From the NCBI RefSeq assembly GCF_013140855.1, contig NZ_JABBPG010000006.1:1-64000 (forward strand): 64,000 nt of DNA, in the 5' to 3' direction. The stretch comes from Pseudoalteromonas caenipelagi (GTDB taxonomy: Bacteria > Pseudomonadota > Gammaproteobacteria > Enterobacterales > Alteromonadaceae). The translations under genes were made by a program, and so were the position numbers. Positions 36,493-46,542 of this stretch are shown here, one piece after another; within the stretch, counting starts at the first letter, position 1, and every line of letters starts with the position of its first letter. The notes below the pieces were generated by a model. It was not told where the DNA came from and made no database searches. It was given only the letters and a program-made list of their open reading frames with translations.

Positions 36493-38121
36493 TTACTTCA
36501 TGTACTTTGATAAGTATTTTTTGAATACCGGATCAGTCTTAGCCAATGCCTTTTGCTCATCCAAAATACTTTGCAAAATAGTATGTGAGGTTAACGGGTT
36601 TGCAAGCACCACACGAAATACGACCGTTGGCTGAAAATCGTATTGCACCGGTGTTAAACGCGTTCTCGATACAAATGATATACCCGCTTCACGCTGGCGT
36701 TTTTGCATACTGGCGGTAAAACGATTCAAGGCTGCATAAATATCAATGCGCTCTTGCTCAGTGGCATTTTTGATGGCTTTGCGTATTTCTACAGGCACAT
36801 AGCGGTACGTAAGCAAACACAATTCAGGCTGTGAAATAAGCTCAAAATCAGGATCTTGCTCGATCAAACTAGCAAAATACTTCGCTTTTTCGATGCCCTT
36901 ATCAATGAGCATTTCGTAGCCTTTGCGCCCAATGACACGTAAACATGCATGCACAAGCATCGCCATGCCAGGGCGACTCCCTTCAAGCGTGTGGCTGCCT
37001 AAATCTTTGGAACCTTTACGTAAAATATATTCAGCATGGTGTTCTATGGCATCTGATGCGGCGGGGTCTTTAAACAACACCAAACCAGCCCCCATCGGCA
37101 CGTACATTTGTTTATGCGCATCAATGGTGATTGAATCGGCACGTTCGATACCATCAAGCAGGTGGCGGTTGTTACCTGATAGCAACGTTGCCCCACCCCA
37201 AGCAGCATCAACATGAAAATGACATCCCAGCTCTTCACTGAGATCAGCCATTTCCTGTAATGGATCGATATTACCGGTTTCGGTTGTACCAGCAACGCCC
37301 ACTAAGGCCAACACTTTGATCCCCTGCTCTTGAAGTTCCTGCGCTTTTTCACGCATTTTTTGCACATTTACTTTGTTGTTCGCGTCGGTTTCAATGGCAA
37401 TAAAGTTATCTCGACCAAGGCCTAGCACATCAGCGGCTTTGCCAAGTGAGTAATGGCCACGTTCCGACACTAATACAGCTAACCCTTTGTAGCCATAATG
37501 TAGCATCGCAGCGACCATACCTTGCGCGGCAATGCCTTTAAACTGACCATCCGCTTTTAGCAAACGGTTACGCGCTATCCACAGCGCGGTAATATTAGCA
37601 ACCGTTCCGCCTGAACAAAATGCCCCCAAAGAGGTGCTAGCGCTGTGCATCCACTTATCGTAGAACTTATCAGAAGCACCATAAGCTAGGTGGTGCATCA
37701 TGCCCAGCACTTGCCTTTCGAGGGGGGTGAATGCTTTAGAAGTTTCTATTTTTACAAGGTTTTGATTTAAACCCACCATCAACTTAGACAGTGGCAATAC
37801 AAAATGAGGCAGTGCAGATGTCATATGACCGATAAAACTTGGGGCGGCAGTATGCACGGAGTGCGCAACCAACTGCTCCATAATATCTTGTGCATAATCA
37901 GACACAAACATTGGTTCTTCTGGGATCACAGCAGACTGAAAGTCCTTCTCAATCTCGTGTAAGGGCTTTTCTATCGCTGCAATGTTCTCGTTTAAAAAAC
38001 CTGCTAAGTTACTTGAGATCTCTAACTCTATTTTACTTAGAGTCGAGTCAGGCGCTTCTGGCACCGTAAAAATACGCATCAAACTTTCTTCAGAAGCGAC
38101 AGCACAACGCTTTGGACCCAT
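36493..38121 (-). CDS. panP: Pyridoxal-dependent aspartate 1-decarboxylase PanP
   Basis: PanP makes beta-alanine from aspartate for coenzyme A synthesis in vibrios and relatives that lack the pyruvoyl enzyme PanD. The 542-aa protein has the family-typical N-terminus (FTVPEAPDSTLSKIE), the group II decarboxylase core with APSFIGHMTSALPHF, FCSGGTVANITALW for cofactor phosphate binding, FHVDAAWGGA, and the PLP-binding lysine in TIDAHKQMYVPMG. Glutamate decarboxylase-like activity is the main alternative, but the overall pattern fits PanP. The start is ATG at 38121, with a weak ribosome binding site. Confidence 0.88.
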   Translation of the reverse strand: MGPKRCAVASEESLMRIFTVPEAPDSTLSKIELEISSNLAGFLNENIAAIEKPLHEIEKDFQSAVIPEEPMFVSDYAQDIMEQLVAHSVHTAAPSFIGHMTSALPHFVLPLSKLMVGLNQNLVKIETSKAFTPLERQVLGMMHHLAYGASDKFYDKWMHSASTSLGAFCSGGTVANITALWIARNRLLKADGQFKGIAAQGMVAAMLHYGYKGLAVLVSERGHYSLGKAADVLGLGRDNFIAIETDANNKVNVQKMREKAQELQEQGIKVLALVGVAGTTETGNIDPLQEMADLSEELGCHFHVDAAWGGATLLSGNNRHLLDGIERADSITIDAHKQMYVPMGAGLVLFKDPAASDAIEHHAEYILRKGSKDLGSHTLEGSRPGMAMLVHACLRVIGRKGYEMLIDKGIEKAKYFASLIEQDPDFELISQPELCLLTYRYVPVEIRKAIKNATEQERIDIYAALNRFTASMQKRQREAGISFVSRTRLTPVQYDFQPTVVFRVVLANPLTSHTILQSILDEQKALAKTDPVFKKYLSKYMK

Positions 38122-38538
38122 TACATTACCCAGTTAATTATGAACGGCCTACTTACCGCCCAAACACTTGTTATTTTGAAATGGCTAACTTTACTGCAAG
38201 TAAGCCACAATGTCTCCTACTGTAAGTCGAAAAATCACGATATGACCAAGTTAGTTATGACATTTTAATGGTTAAGACAAGACAATTCTCTGAAATTTGC
38301 ACACCGCAAAGCCACATTAATACATTCAATACGCCTTCCAAGGCAGCATCCATTTTTACTTTAAAACCTTCTAGCACTTTGCAAAACAACAACATAAAAT
38401 TGCCATAACATAGCGTTATAAAGTCTATCCAAATAATAAAAAGCTGACTAGACTAGATGGGCATACACCATTTGTGTGTTTTGCAATCACGTAGGACAAT
38501 GTTTAAAATTCAGGAACGGATTGATTTAAAGGATAGTT
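38122..38538. other. Divergent region panP / degenerate GGDEF-EAL gene
   Basis: These ~417 bases hold promoters for the two divergent genes. I see no gene, strong hairpin or repeat. Confidence 0.4.
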
Positions 38539-40416
38539 ATGTACCGAAGGACTTCGGCAATGGCTTGGTCGCTAATAGGGTTTTCATTATTTATTTCGAG
38601 CCTAGCGGGATATGTGGTTTACACGTACCAGTCGACACGCACAGCAATTATGGCTGAGATTGATGAACAACTTTTACGAGCAGCCAAAAGTACTCAGCTA
38701 CTGGTTGGTGATGATTACCATGATCGCCTAAATACCATTAGCCCCCAAGAATTCCAGCACAAAAGCGCACAGCTTACCGCTTTAGCAAAAGCGATCGATG
38801 TAGAATACGTTTATACCATGGTGTACCAACCACCACATGTGCATTTTACGGCGTCAAGCTATACCAAATCTGATATTAAAAACAACAAACTAACTCAGTT
38901 TCTCGATCACTACAAAGAAGCAACAGCAATAAACAAAGCGGCCTTTCAATCTACTGAGCCTGTTTTTGAAGTCTCTAGAGATAAATGGGGGCACTTCAAA
39001 AGTATTTTTGTGCCTTATATATCGAGTAATGGTACAGCCTACATTGCAGGGGCTGATATGACTATTAACCAAGTAGATACTCTGCTGCAAGAAAGTGTGA
39101 CTAAAGCCACCTTAACAGCTACTTTTTTCTTTTTTATCGCGGTATTGGTCTCAACATTTTATATTGCACTGTATCGAAAATCGATGAGCACCGACCCGCG
39201 TACCGGTTTTGCTAATAGAGTCGCGCTTGAGCGAGACTTAAGTAAAAAACAAGATCAACACCTCAGCTTGGCTATTATCTCTATTGATGAACTAGAAGAC
39301 ATCATTAGCTTTTACGGCACTTACGTTGGCGATAGAGTGTTACAAAAGGTGATGGAGTACTTTAAACCCATCACATCACCCCACCGAGTTTATCGCTTGG
39401 CTACCTCTAAACTTGTTATCATGAGTGATATCAAAGATGGAGAAGCATACTTAAACCGTATCATTGCCAGCTTTCCAAGCTCGAGCCCTATTTTAACTAA
39501 GCCACATTTGTATATCCAATTACATGCTGGTATTGCCACTGGAAATAAGTCTTTACTGCTAGAAAACGCCTCAATTGCATGCCGCCAAGCTAAGCAAGGA
39601 AAACAGTCAATATGCATGTTTAGTGTCGACAGCCAAGATGCGCGTTTAAAGCAAAAAAACCACTTGGCCATAGCCAATATTTTGCAAGATGCCTTTGTAG
39701 ATAATCGTGTTGCTACCTACTTTACACCTAGAGTCGACCCCAAAACCCAGCAAGTGGTGCAGCATGGGTGTAGCGCTCGAATTGTAACCGAACAAGGCGC
39801 CATCTTAAAAACGGAGAGTTTTAGCGAAGTGGTACGCCAATCACGTCTACAAAGCCAGTTAACGCGCAATATTTTAACGCAGTGTATTGATCGTTTCAGA
39901 AAGTCAGGAACTGCGTGGAGCATAAAGCTAAGTTATCAAGATGCCACGGATCCGCAATTGTTGGATTTTATTGATCAAGAACTCAGACGCTACCCTCAGC
40001 CTCGTTTGATCACCTTTGAGCTTGATGAAAAAGACGTACTAGAACATTTTAATGCCATGGCTGTGTGTATTAATGTGCTTAAAAGCAAAGGCGTTAAAGT
40101 ATCAATCAATGCGGTCAGCAGTGGGCTATTAACCGTTAGCCGCGTAATGAAGTTGAATATTGATATGATATTACTTGATGAAAGTAACACCACACACATT
40201 GCCGACGACGAGCAAGTTTTTGACTTTATCCAACATATTGCAAAGCTGTGTCACGATAAAGACATTATGTTGCTCGTGGCTGGGGTTGACTCTGAACAAC
40301 AATATAGTCAACTTTCAAAGGCGGGCGTTGATCTGGTGGAGGGGCGCTATATTGCCAGTGCAGCCCCTCATTTATGTACTAAGCTAAGACAACTGAGCAA
40401 CCAAGCGCGTGCTTGA
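38539..40416 (+). CDS. Membrane protein with degenerate GGDEF and EAL domains
   Basis: The 625-aa protein has a membrane segment near 10-32, a ~170-residue periplasmic sensor, a second segment near 190-210 (TATFFFFIAVLVSTFYIAL), then a GGDEF-like domain (TDPRTGFANRVALERDL) and an EAL-like domain. The GGDEF active site is replaced by YRLATSKLVI, and the EAL start is replaced by TYFTPRVDPKTQQ, so neither c-di-GMP synthesis nor breakdown is expected. Such degenerate pairs, for example CsrD/MshH, act by binding partners. AAAGGA precedes the ATG. Its last 33 bases overlap the convergent TrmB-like gene. Confidence 0.85.
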   Translation: MYRRTSAMAWSLIGFSLFISSLAGYVVYTYQSTRTAIMAEIDEQLLRAAKSTQLLVGDDYHDRLNTISPQEFQHKSAQLTALAKAIDVEYVYTMVYQPPHVHFTASSYTKSDIKNNKLTQFLDHYKEATAINKAAFQSTEPVFEVSRDKWGHFKSIFVPYISSNGTAYIAGADMTINQVDTLLQESVTKATLTATFFFFIAVLVSTFYIALYRKSMSTDPRTGFANRVALERDLSKKQDQHLSLAIISIDELEDIISFYGTYVGDRVLQKVMEYFKPITSPHRVYRLATSKLVIMSDIKDGEAYLNRIIASFPSSSPILTKPHLYIQLHAGIATGNKSLLLENASIACRQAKQGKQSICMFSVDSQDARLKQKNHLAIANILQDAFVDNRVATYFTPRVDPKTQQVVQHGCSARIVTEQGAILKTESFSEVVRQSRLQSQLTRNILTQCIDRFRKSGTAWSIKLSYQDATDPQLLDFIDQELRRYPQPRLITFELDEKDVLEHFNAMAVCINVLKSKGVKVSINAVSSGLLTVSRVMKLNIDMILLDESNTTHIADDEQVFDFIQHIAKLCHDKDIMLLVAGVDSEQQYSQLSKAGVDLVEGRYIASAAPHLCTKLRQLSNQARA

Positions 40417-41052
40417 TTGACCACTGGCCCAGTATTTTCGCTCAAACGGTGTAATGGCCGTATCACTATGGTACGGCTCAACTGGCGTTGGATGACCTGC
40501 CAATTGTAACGCACGAGCAAACTCTTTTACGTATATATCCCAGTTACTGCGCACTTCAAGGCGCCCACCGAGTTTAACAATAAAAGGAAATACAGCTGCA
40601 CCGTGCCAGCGGCGCTGCACATGCTTTGCTTTAGGCCAAGGGTTTGGATAAAACAGATAATGATGGGTAGGACGCCAGTTTGCCTCGACAGCTAACCGCC
40701 AAAAGTCATTTAAGTCTGCCTGCACCAACAGATATTGCCCTGATTCTGTTTGCTTATATTCAACATCGTGTTTGTCTAGTCGGTGAGCTGATTTATCAAT
40801 CCCAATCACCAATGCATCAGGGTGTTGCTTAGCTAAGTTAGCCGTACTTTCACCAACCCCACAGCATGAATCTAAAACAATAGGCCCTGCAAATGCTTGC
40901 ACACGTTCATTCACCTCATCAAAAGCACGTTGTGTGTGCTGTGCAATGGGTTTTTTAAACTCTGCACCAAGATGCTTATTTACGATGTCATCGATCTTGT
41001 CGTGCAAGCTCGGTTGGTTTGATACTATGCTTCTTGAATTTGCTTCACTCAT
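40384..41052 (-). CDS. TrmB-like tRNA methyltransferase paralogue
   Basis: The 222-aa SAM-dependent methyltransferase has motif I LDSCCGVGESTANLA near 60, GIDKSAHRL, and the TrmB-family block FYPNPWPKAKHVQRRWHG near 135. TrmB adds the 7-methyl group to G46 of tRNA, but this is a diverged short family form often found as a second copy in Alteromonadales, so the substrate is uncertain. The ATG at 41052 overlaps the yadH stop (TGATG), so the two are translationally coupled. An upstream TTG is less likely. Confidence 0.8.
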   Translation of the reverse strand: MSEANSRSIVSNQPSLHDKIDDIVNKHLGAEFKKPIAQHTQRAFDEVNERVQAFAGPIVLDSCCGVGESTANLAKQHPDALVIGIDKSAHRLDKHDVEYKQTESGQYLLVQADLNDFWRLAVEANWRPTHHYLFYPNPWPKAKHVQRRWHGAAVFPFIVKLGGRLEVRSNWDIYVKEFARALQLAGHPTPVEPYHSDTAITPFERKYWASGQSSTRLVAQLS

Positions 41053-41825
41053 CAATGGCGTAACCCTACTCCTCGGCGTATTAAACTCAACGCCAAGATA
41101 AATAACCCAGAAATAAACGCCAATAATACCGCAAATGCGACGTAAATGTTGACATCAGACACACCTAAAAAGCCATATCTAAAAGCATTAACCATATAAA
41201 TAATCGGGTTTACCTGCGACACGCCTTGCCAAAACTCTGGTAACAAGGTGATTGAATAAAATACCCCACCTAAATAGGTCAGTGGCGTTAACACAAAGGT
41301 TGGAATGATACTGATATCGTCAAAGCTATTTGCAAATACCGCATTAATCAAGCCCCCTAGCGCAAATACTGCGGAGGTTAAAATGACCGTGGCAATGATC
41401 ACCCCTAAATTATGAATTTGTATGTCGACAAAAAACAACGACACCAAGGTAACAATCAAACCCACCAACATACCGCGCGCCATGCCACCGCCCATATAGC
41501 CAAGTATAATGATGTAATTTGGCACTGGGGCCACGAGTAGCTCTTCAATGCTTTTTTGGAACTTGGTTGAATAAAAGCTCGATGCCACATTAGAGTACGA
41601 ATTGGTGATCACCGACATCATGATCAAACCAGGCACAATAAATTCCATGTAACTAAAGCCGCCCATATCACCAATACGAGAACCAATTAAGCTACCAAAA
41701 ATAACAAAATACAAAGTCATGGTGATCGCAGGCGGTACTAGGGTTTGAATCCAAATACGTAAAAAGCGAATACATTCTTTGATCCAAATGCTTTTTAGCG
41801 CAACGCTGTAACGACCTAAACTCAT
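41052..41825 (-). CDS. yadH: ABC-2 type transporter permease (YadH-like)
   Basis: The 257-aa inner-membrane protein has six hydrophobic segments and the ABC-2 permease signature near VLTPLTYLGGVFYSITLLPEFWQ. It pairs with the ATPase gene just upstream (ATGA overlap at 41822-41825). The close match in layout to E. coli YadGH supports the name. The substrate of YadGH is unknown; exporters of this type move polysaccharides, drugs or lipids. Confidence 0.9.
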   Translation of the reverse strand: MSLGRYSVALKSIWIKECIRFLRIWIQTLVPPAITMTLYFVIFGSLIGSRIGDMGGFSYMEFIVPGLIMMSVITNSYSNVASSFYSTKFQKSIEELLVAPVPNYIIILGYMGGGMARGMLVGLIVTLVSLFFVDIQIHNLGVIIATVILTSAVFALGGLINAVFANSFDDISIIPTFVLTPLTYLGGVFYSITLLPEFWQGVSQVNPIIYMVNAFRYGFLGVSDVNIYVAFAVLLAFISGLFILALSLIRRGVGLRH

Positions 41826-42742
41826 GATGCACGCCCCTGCTCTAATAGTCCCACAAATAGCTCCTCTAAACGGTTCGCTTTATTACGCATACTCAACACG
41901 GTATTGCCCTGTGCTGTGAGCTGCGTAAATACTTCATTTAACCCCTGCGATTTAGCCACTTCCACCTCAACCGTATGGTCATCAACCATCTTAAATGCAT
42001 ACCCTTCGATATTCACAGGTTGAATAGGAGATTTAAGGTCTAGTACAAAGGTTTCTTTATCCAATTTCGCAAGCAACGCCTTAATCGTGGTGTTCTCTAC
42101 GATGATGCCCTTGTCGATAATCGCAATGTTTTTACACAACAGTTCAGCTTCTTCGAGGTAGTGCGTGGTTAGAATAATGGTCACGCCTTGTTTGTTTATT
42201 TCGCGTAAAAAATCCCACATTGAGCGGCGTAGCTCTATATCAACGCCAGCGGTTGGTTCATCAAGAATGAGTAGTTTTGGTTCATGCATTAACGCTCGGG
42301 CAATCATCAAGCGTCGCTTCATACCACCTGATAGAGTGCGTGCTTGCTTATCTTTTTTATCAAACAAACCTAGCTGTTTAAGGTATTTTTCAGCGCGCTC
42401 ATGGGCCAATGCTCTTGGCACACCGTAATAACCTGCTTGATTGACTAAAATTTGATTTAAGGTTTCAAACTGACCAAAGTTGAACTCTTGTGGCACTAGA
42501 CCAAGCTCAGATTTGGCATCTTCTAATGCCGTATCTATGCTATGTCCAAACACTTCTACTTTACCTTCGGTTTTGTTTACCAAAGATGATATTACACCTA
42601 TGGTAGTCGACTTACCCGCGCCGTTTGGGCCAAGTAATGCAAAAAAGTCGCCCTGCTCTACTTGCAGGTCAATCCCTTTTACGGCTTCGACACCGTTTTT
42701 GTAGACTTTTTTCAAGCCTTGAATATTCAATGCAATCGTCAT
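41822..42742 (-). CDS. yadG: ABC transporter ATP-binding protein (YadG-like)
   Basis: The 306-aa ATPase has Walker A LLGPNGAGKST, signature LSGGMKRRL, Walker B LLILDEPTAG and H-loop TTHYLEE. It closely follows the E. coli YadG pattern from the first residues (MTIALNIQGLKK). I therefore prefer the ATG at 42742, one base after the ubiX stop, over an ATG six codons upstream that overlaps ubiX. It would power the YadH-like permease encoded next. Confidence 0.92.
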   Translation of the reverse strand: MTIALNIQGLKKVYKNGVEAVKGIDLQVEQGDFFALLGPNGAGKSTTIGVISSLVNKTEGKVEVFGHSIDTALEDAKSELGLVPQEFNFGQFETLNQILVNQAGYYGVPRALAHERAEKYLKQLGLFDKKDKQARTLSGGMKRRLMIARALMHEPKLLILDEPTAGVDIELRRSMWDFLREINKQGVTIILTTHYLEEAELLCKNIAIIDKGIIVENTTIKALLAKLDKETFVLDLKSPIQPVNIEGYAFKMVDDHTVEVEVAKSQGLNEVFTQLTAQGNTVLSMRNKANRLEELFVGLLEQGRAS

Positions 42743-42743
42743 G

Positions 42744-43367
42744 TTATTGTTGTTCTCCATAACCCCAACGCTTAGTTAGAGTATGTTCAATATGTAAATG
42801 ATCTAAAATTCGGGCCACCATAAAGTCGACCAAATCATTAATTGATTGAGGTTGATGATAAAACCCCGGCGCCGCTGGCATAATGGTGACACCGAGTTGA
42901 CTCAGTTTGAGCATATTTTCGAGGTGGATCGAGCTAAACGGGGTTTCTCTGGGTACTAAAATAAGTTGCCCACGTTCTTTGATCACCACATCAGCCGCAC
43001 GTTCTAGTAAGTTATCTGATGCCCCCATTGCAATGGCAGATACGCTCCCTGCACTACACGGGCATACCACCATTTTTTTAGGCGCAGCAGAGCCTGAGGC
43101 AACAGGGCTAAACCAATTGTCTTTGCCAAATACTTGGATTTGTTCAGGCTGCGCATTAAACAGCTCGCTGAGCTGCTCTGTGGCTTTTTGCTCGTTGCCC
43201 GAGAGCTTAATATTTGATTCGGTATCAAGTACTACCCTTGCTGCGCTTGAGATCAATACAAACACTTGGTAGTTCATTGCTACCAAAACCTCTAAAAGGC
43301 GCAGCCCATATGGTGCGCCTGATGCACCACTGAATGCCAAAGTAATTGCTGGTTTAAAGTTGTTCAC
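42744..43367 (-). CDS. ubiX: Flavin prenyltransferase UbiX
   Basis: UbiX makes the prenylated FMN cofactor for the UbiD decarboxylase of ubiquinone synthesis. The 207-aa protein has the characteristic N-terminus [17 protein letters not shown], the [25 protein letters not shown] block and [18 protein letters not shown]. Length is typical. It is followed directly by yadG (1-base gap) and is about 30 bases after mpl, in one minus-strand transcription unit. Confidence 0.95.
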   Translation of the reverse strand: MNNFKPAITLAFSGASGAPYGLRLLEVLVAMNYQVFVLISSAARVVLDTESNIKLSGNEQKATEQLSELFNAQPEQIQVFGKDNWFSPVASGSAAPKKMVVCPCSAGSVSAIAMGASDNLLERAADVVIKERGQLILVPRETPFSSIHLENMLKLSQLGVTIMPAAPGFYHQPQSINDLVDFMVARILDHLHIEHTLTKRWGYGEQQ

Positions 43368-43395
43368 TCGTTTGCCTTTGAATTAAGTTCAATAT

Positions 43396-44766
43396 TTATG
43401 CGTTAGCCTTAAGCGCACTTAACAATTTTTGGTGTAATCCTTCAAAACCACCGTTGCTCATAATAAGGATGTGTTGCCCAGGTTGGGCCTTTGCGCATAC
43501 CGTTGCAATAATTTCGTCGGTGCTATCAAAGCATACTCTGCCCGCTTTGCTTGCTTGATCTTTCAATGACCAACCAAGACCTTGCGGTTCAAACAAATAC
43601 GCTTCGTCTGCTTCGCTTAAAGACTCCAGCAAGGTATGCTGATGCACGCCCATTTTCATGGTATTTGAGCGAGGTTCTAAGATTGCAATCACCGGTTTAT
43701 CGCCGACTTTAGCCTTTAGGCCCGCAAGCGTGGTTTTAATGGCCGTGGGGTGATGGGCAAAATCGTCATACACAAACACGCCATTTGCTTCACCGAGTAA
43801 TTCCATGCGACGTTTAGGCGATTTAAATTCGCGCAACGCATCAATACTAACAGACACAGGAATCCCCACGTGGCGTGCTGCAGCAATTGCCATCAAGGCA
43901 TTTTTTACATTGTGTTCGCCAATCGCTGACCAATTCACAACGCCTTCAAGTTGGCCGGCTAAATACACCTCAAATTGTGAGCCATCACGCTCTAGTAACT
44001 TATACGTCCAATCGCCGTTTAAGGTTTCTTGCTGGCTCCAAAAGCCGCGTTTAATAACCTCAACCAGTGGCGCGTCATCGGCTGGATAAATTGCTTTACC
44101 TTGACTTGGTAAGGTACGTAGTAAGTGATTAAACTGAGTCTGAATGGCATCCAAGTCTTTAAAAATATCCGCATGATCAAACTCTAAATTATTCATGATC
44201 AGGGTGCGCGGTAAGTAGTGTACAAATTTGCTACGCTTGTCAAAAAACGCGGTGTCGTACTCGTCTGCTTCAATTACAAAAAATGGGGTATCGCTGACTC
44301 GGGCAGACACGCCAAAGTTTTGTACTATGCCACCTATCAAGAATCCAGGGCGCAAGCCTGCATAGTCTAATAACCAAGCCAGCATACTCGCCGTAGTAGT
44401 TTTACCATGCGTACCCGCAACCGCCAGCACCCATGATTTTTGTAATAGATTGTGCTTTAACCACTCGGGCCCCGAGGTGTACGGCAAGCCTTTTTCGAGC
44501 ACATACTCAACGCAAGAGTTACCACGGCTCATGGCATTACCGATGATCACCATATCGGGCGCGGGATCTAACTGCTTTGGATCATATCCTGAGGTAAGCT
44601 CAATACCCAAAGATTCTAACTGGGTGCTCATTGGCGGATACACATTTTGATCAGAGCCTGTCACCCGATAACCCAAAGACTGAGCAATAGCAGCTATCCC
44701 CCCCATAAACGTGCCACAAATACCTAAAATATGAATATGAGTTTGTTTTTTATCCTGACTTGCCAT
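43396..44766 (-). CDS. mpl: UDP-N-acetylmuramate:L-Ala-gamma-D-Glu-mDAP ligase
   Basis: Mpl reuses the murein tripeptide released in cell-wall turnover by joining it to UDP-MurNAc. The ~456-aa Mur ligase has HIHILGICGTFMGGIAAIAQ at the N-terminus, ATP-binding VAGTHGKTTTASMLAWLL near 115, and the domain 3 motif ILEPRSNTMKMGVHQ. The ATG at 44766 (MASQDKKQTHIHIL) matches the family start; the open frame extends 35 codons further upstream with no family similarity. It is the first gene of the mpl-ubiX-yadG-yadH-trmB-like group. Confidence 0.94.
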   Translation of the reverse strand: MASQDKKQTHIHILGICGTFMGGIAAIAQSLGYRVTGSDQNVYPPMSTQLESLGIELTSGYDPKQLDPAPDMVIIGNAMSRGNSCVEYVLEKGLPYTSGPEWLKHNLLQKSWVLAVAGTHGKTTTASMLAWLLDYAGLRPGFLIGGIVQNFGVSARVSDTPFFVIEADEYDTAFFDKRSKFVHYLPRTLIMNNLEFDHADIFKDLDAIQTQFNHLLRTLPSQGKAIYPADDAPLVEVIKRGFWSQQETLNGDWTYKLLERDGSQFEVYLAGQLEGVVNWSAIGEHNVKNALMAIAAARHVGIPVSVSIDALREFKSPKRRMELLGEANGVFVYDDFAHHPTAIKTTLAGLKAKVGDKPVIAILEPRSNTMKMGVHQHTLLESLSEADEAYLFEPQGLGWSLKDQASKAGRVCFDSTDEIIATVCAKAQPGQHILIMSNGGFEGLHQKLLSALKANA

Positions 44767-44918
44767 GAAAATAATGTGCCTTATTAAGTGTAATACCACG
44801 GTTGGCGCGATGCCTACTATGCCAAATTTGCGCGCAATAGACCAATCATAACAGCTGTGCGCTATGGGCAATAATACCCAATCATACTGAACTTTTAATG
44901 AGCCAACGCGTGATAAAA

Positions 44919-44945
44919 AAAATGCCAGTCGCAGACTGGCATTTT
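44919..44945. terminator. Terminator after pyrE
   Basis: AAAATGCCAGTC / GACTGGCATTTT is a perfect 12-bp stem with loop GCA. A and T runs on both sides allow termination in both directions. It follows the pyrE stop on the minus strand. Confidence 0.92.
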
Positions 44946-44967
44946 TTATAATCTAGTAACTTATCGC

Positions 44968-45612
44968 TTAAGCAACACCGTATTGATCACGGTACGCTTT
45001 CACCGCTTCTAAGTGTTCACTCATGCTGCCTTGCTCTTCAAGGTAAGTAATTAAATCAGCCAATTTTACAATTGAAACCACTTTAGTATTAAAATCGCGT
45101 TCAACTTCTTGAATCGCCGACAGCTCAGCCTTGCCTTTTTCTTGGCGGTCAAGCGCAATTAATACACCAGACAAGTCAGCACCCGCTGCAGCAATGATCT
45201 CCATTGACTCACGGATTGCTGTGCCTGCGGTGATCACATCATCAACCAACATAATACGGCCTTCAAGCGCAGAGCCCACCAGCGAGCCACCTTCACCGTG
45301 TTGCTTTTTCTCTTTACGATTAAAGCAATAAGGCACATCTTTGTTGTAGTGATCCGCAAGTGCTACTGCTGTTGTGGTTGCAATAGGAATACCTTTGTAT
45401 GCAGGGCCAAACAATACATCGTACTCAATGCCAGCATCTTCAAGCGCTGCAGCATAAAAGCGCCCTAAACGCGCCAAATCACGACCAGTATTAAATAATC
45501 CGGCATTGAAAAAGTAAGGGCTAGTACGACCCGACTTTAACGTAAACTCACCAAACTTAAGCACCTGCTTTTCAAGGGCAAATTCAATAAACTCTTTTTG
45601 ATATGCTTTCAT
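44968..45612 (-). CDS. pyrE: Orotate phosphoribosyltransferase
   Basis: PyrE joins orotate to PRPP in pyrimidine synthesis. The 214-aa protein has [36 protein letters not shown] and the PRPP-binding motif [18 protein letters not shown]. Length is typical. It follows rph closely on the same strand, as in E. coli rph-pyrE, where rph translation influences pyrE expression. A strong terminator follows. Confidence 0.97.
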   Translation of the reverse strand: MKAYQKEFIEFALEKQVLKFGEFTLKSGRTSPYFFNAGLFNTGRDLARLGRFYAAALEDAGIEYDVLFGPAYKGIPIATTTAVALADHYNKDVPYCFNRKEKKQHGEGGSLVGSALEGRIMLVDDVITAGTAIRESMEIIAAAGADLSGVLIALDRQEKGKAELSAIQEVERDFNTKVVSIVKLADLITYLEEQGSMSEHLEAVKAYRDQYGVA

Positions 45613-45644
45613 TTCTTACCTATTAAAACGATTACTGAGCAAAC

Positions 45645-46358
45645 TTATGCAAGTGCTTTCTTTTGTAAATCAATGATCTCGCGAATTGAGTGTTTAGCAA
45701 GCTCTAGTAGCTCATCTAACTCTTCAAACGAGAATGGTTCACCTTCGGCGGTACCTTGTACTTCAATCAGTTTACCCGTCTCGGTCATGATCACGTTCAT
45801 GTCGGTTTCGGCTTCTGAGTCTTCTAGGTACTCAAGATCGGTGATTGCTTCACCGTTGTATACACCAACAGAAATAGCCGCAATCATAAATTTAAGTGGG
45901 TTGGTGTTGATCATCCCCTTGGCACGCATATGTGTAAGCGCATCGACCAACGCCACACAAGCACCACTGATAGAGGCAGTACGTGTGCCACCGTCGGCTT
46001 GTAGAACATCACAATCGATTGTAATGGTATTTTCGCCAAGCGCTTTTAAGTCAACGGCTGCACGCAATGCACGAGCTATTAAACGTTGGATTTCCATAGT
46101 ACGACCGCCTTGCTTACCTTTAGCAGCTTCGCGGTTGTTACGAGTATGAGTTGAACGCGGTAACATACCATACTCAGCGGTGATCCAGCCTTTACCTTGA
46201 CCTTTCATAAAGCGCGGTACACCCGCTTCAACAGTGGCAGTACACAGTACTTTGGTGTTGCCAAACTCCACTAATACCGACCCTTCGGCGTGCATTGTGT
46301 AGTTACGAGTAAATGTTACAGGTCTAATTTGGTTTGCTGTTCTTTCGCTTGGACGCAT
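45645..46358 (-). CDS. rph: Ribonuclease PH
   Basis: RNase PH trims the 3' ends of tRNA precursors by phosphorolysis. The 237-aa protein begins [16 protein letters not shown] and has [19 protein letters not shown], the RNTRE-like substrate loop ([18 protein letters not shown]) and [20 protein letters not shown] use the ATG at 46358; the frame is open 20 codons further but the homologous family begins here. It is divergent from yicC and upstream of pyrE. Confidence 0.96.
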   Translation of the reverse strand: MRPSERTANQIRPVTFTRNYTMHAEGSVLVEFGNTKVLCTATVEAGVPRFMKGQGKGWITAEYGMLPRSTHTRNNREAAKGKQGGRTMEIQRLIARALRAAVDLKALGENTITIDCDVLQADGGTRTASISGACVALVDALTHMRAKGMINTNPLKFMIAAISVGVYNGEAITDLEYLEDSEAETDMNVIMTETGKLIEVQGTAEGEPFSFEELDELLELAKHSIREIIDLQKKALA

Positions 46359-46542
46359 CCACGTTCCCCTAAAGTCAAAGTTTTGCCTATTATAATGGCT
46401 CAACCGATACGATGCCATGCGTTAACCAATAAATAGTTGTAGTAAACGTTGATTATTTTGGTAAATATTTGGGCTGTCGCCCTGTGCGCTTTATAAGCTA
46501 TAATGGCGACAGCCAATTTTGTTAATAGATTAGGAACTTTAC

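Noticed and set aside
45598..46149. Plus-strand 183-codon frame opposite rph
   Set aside because: Antisense to a conserved RNase PH gene; Ser-rich low-complexity translation.
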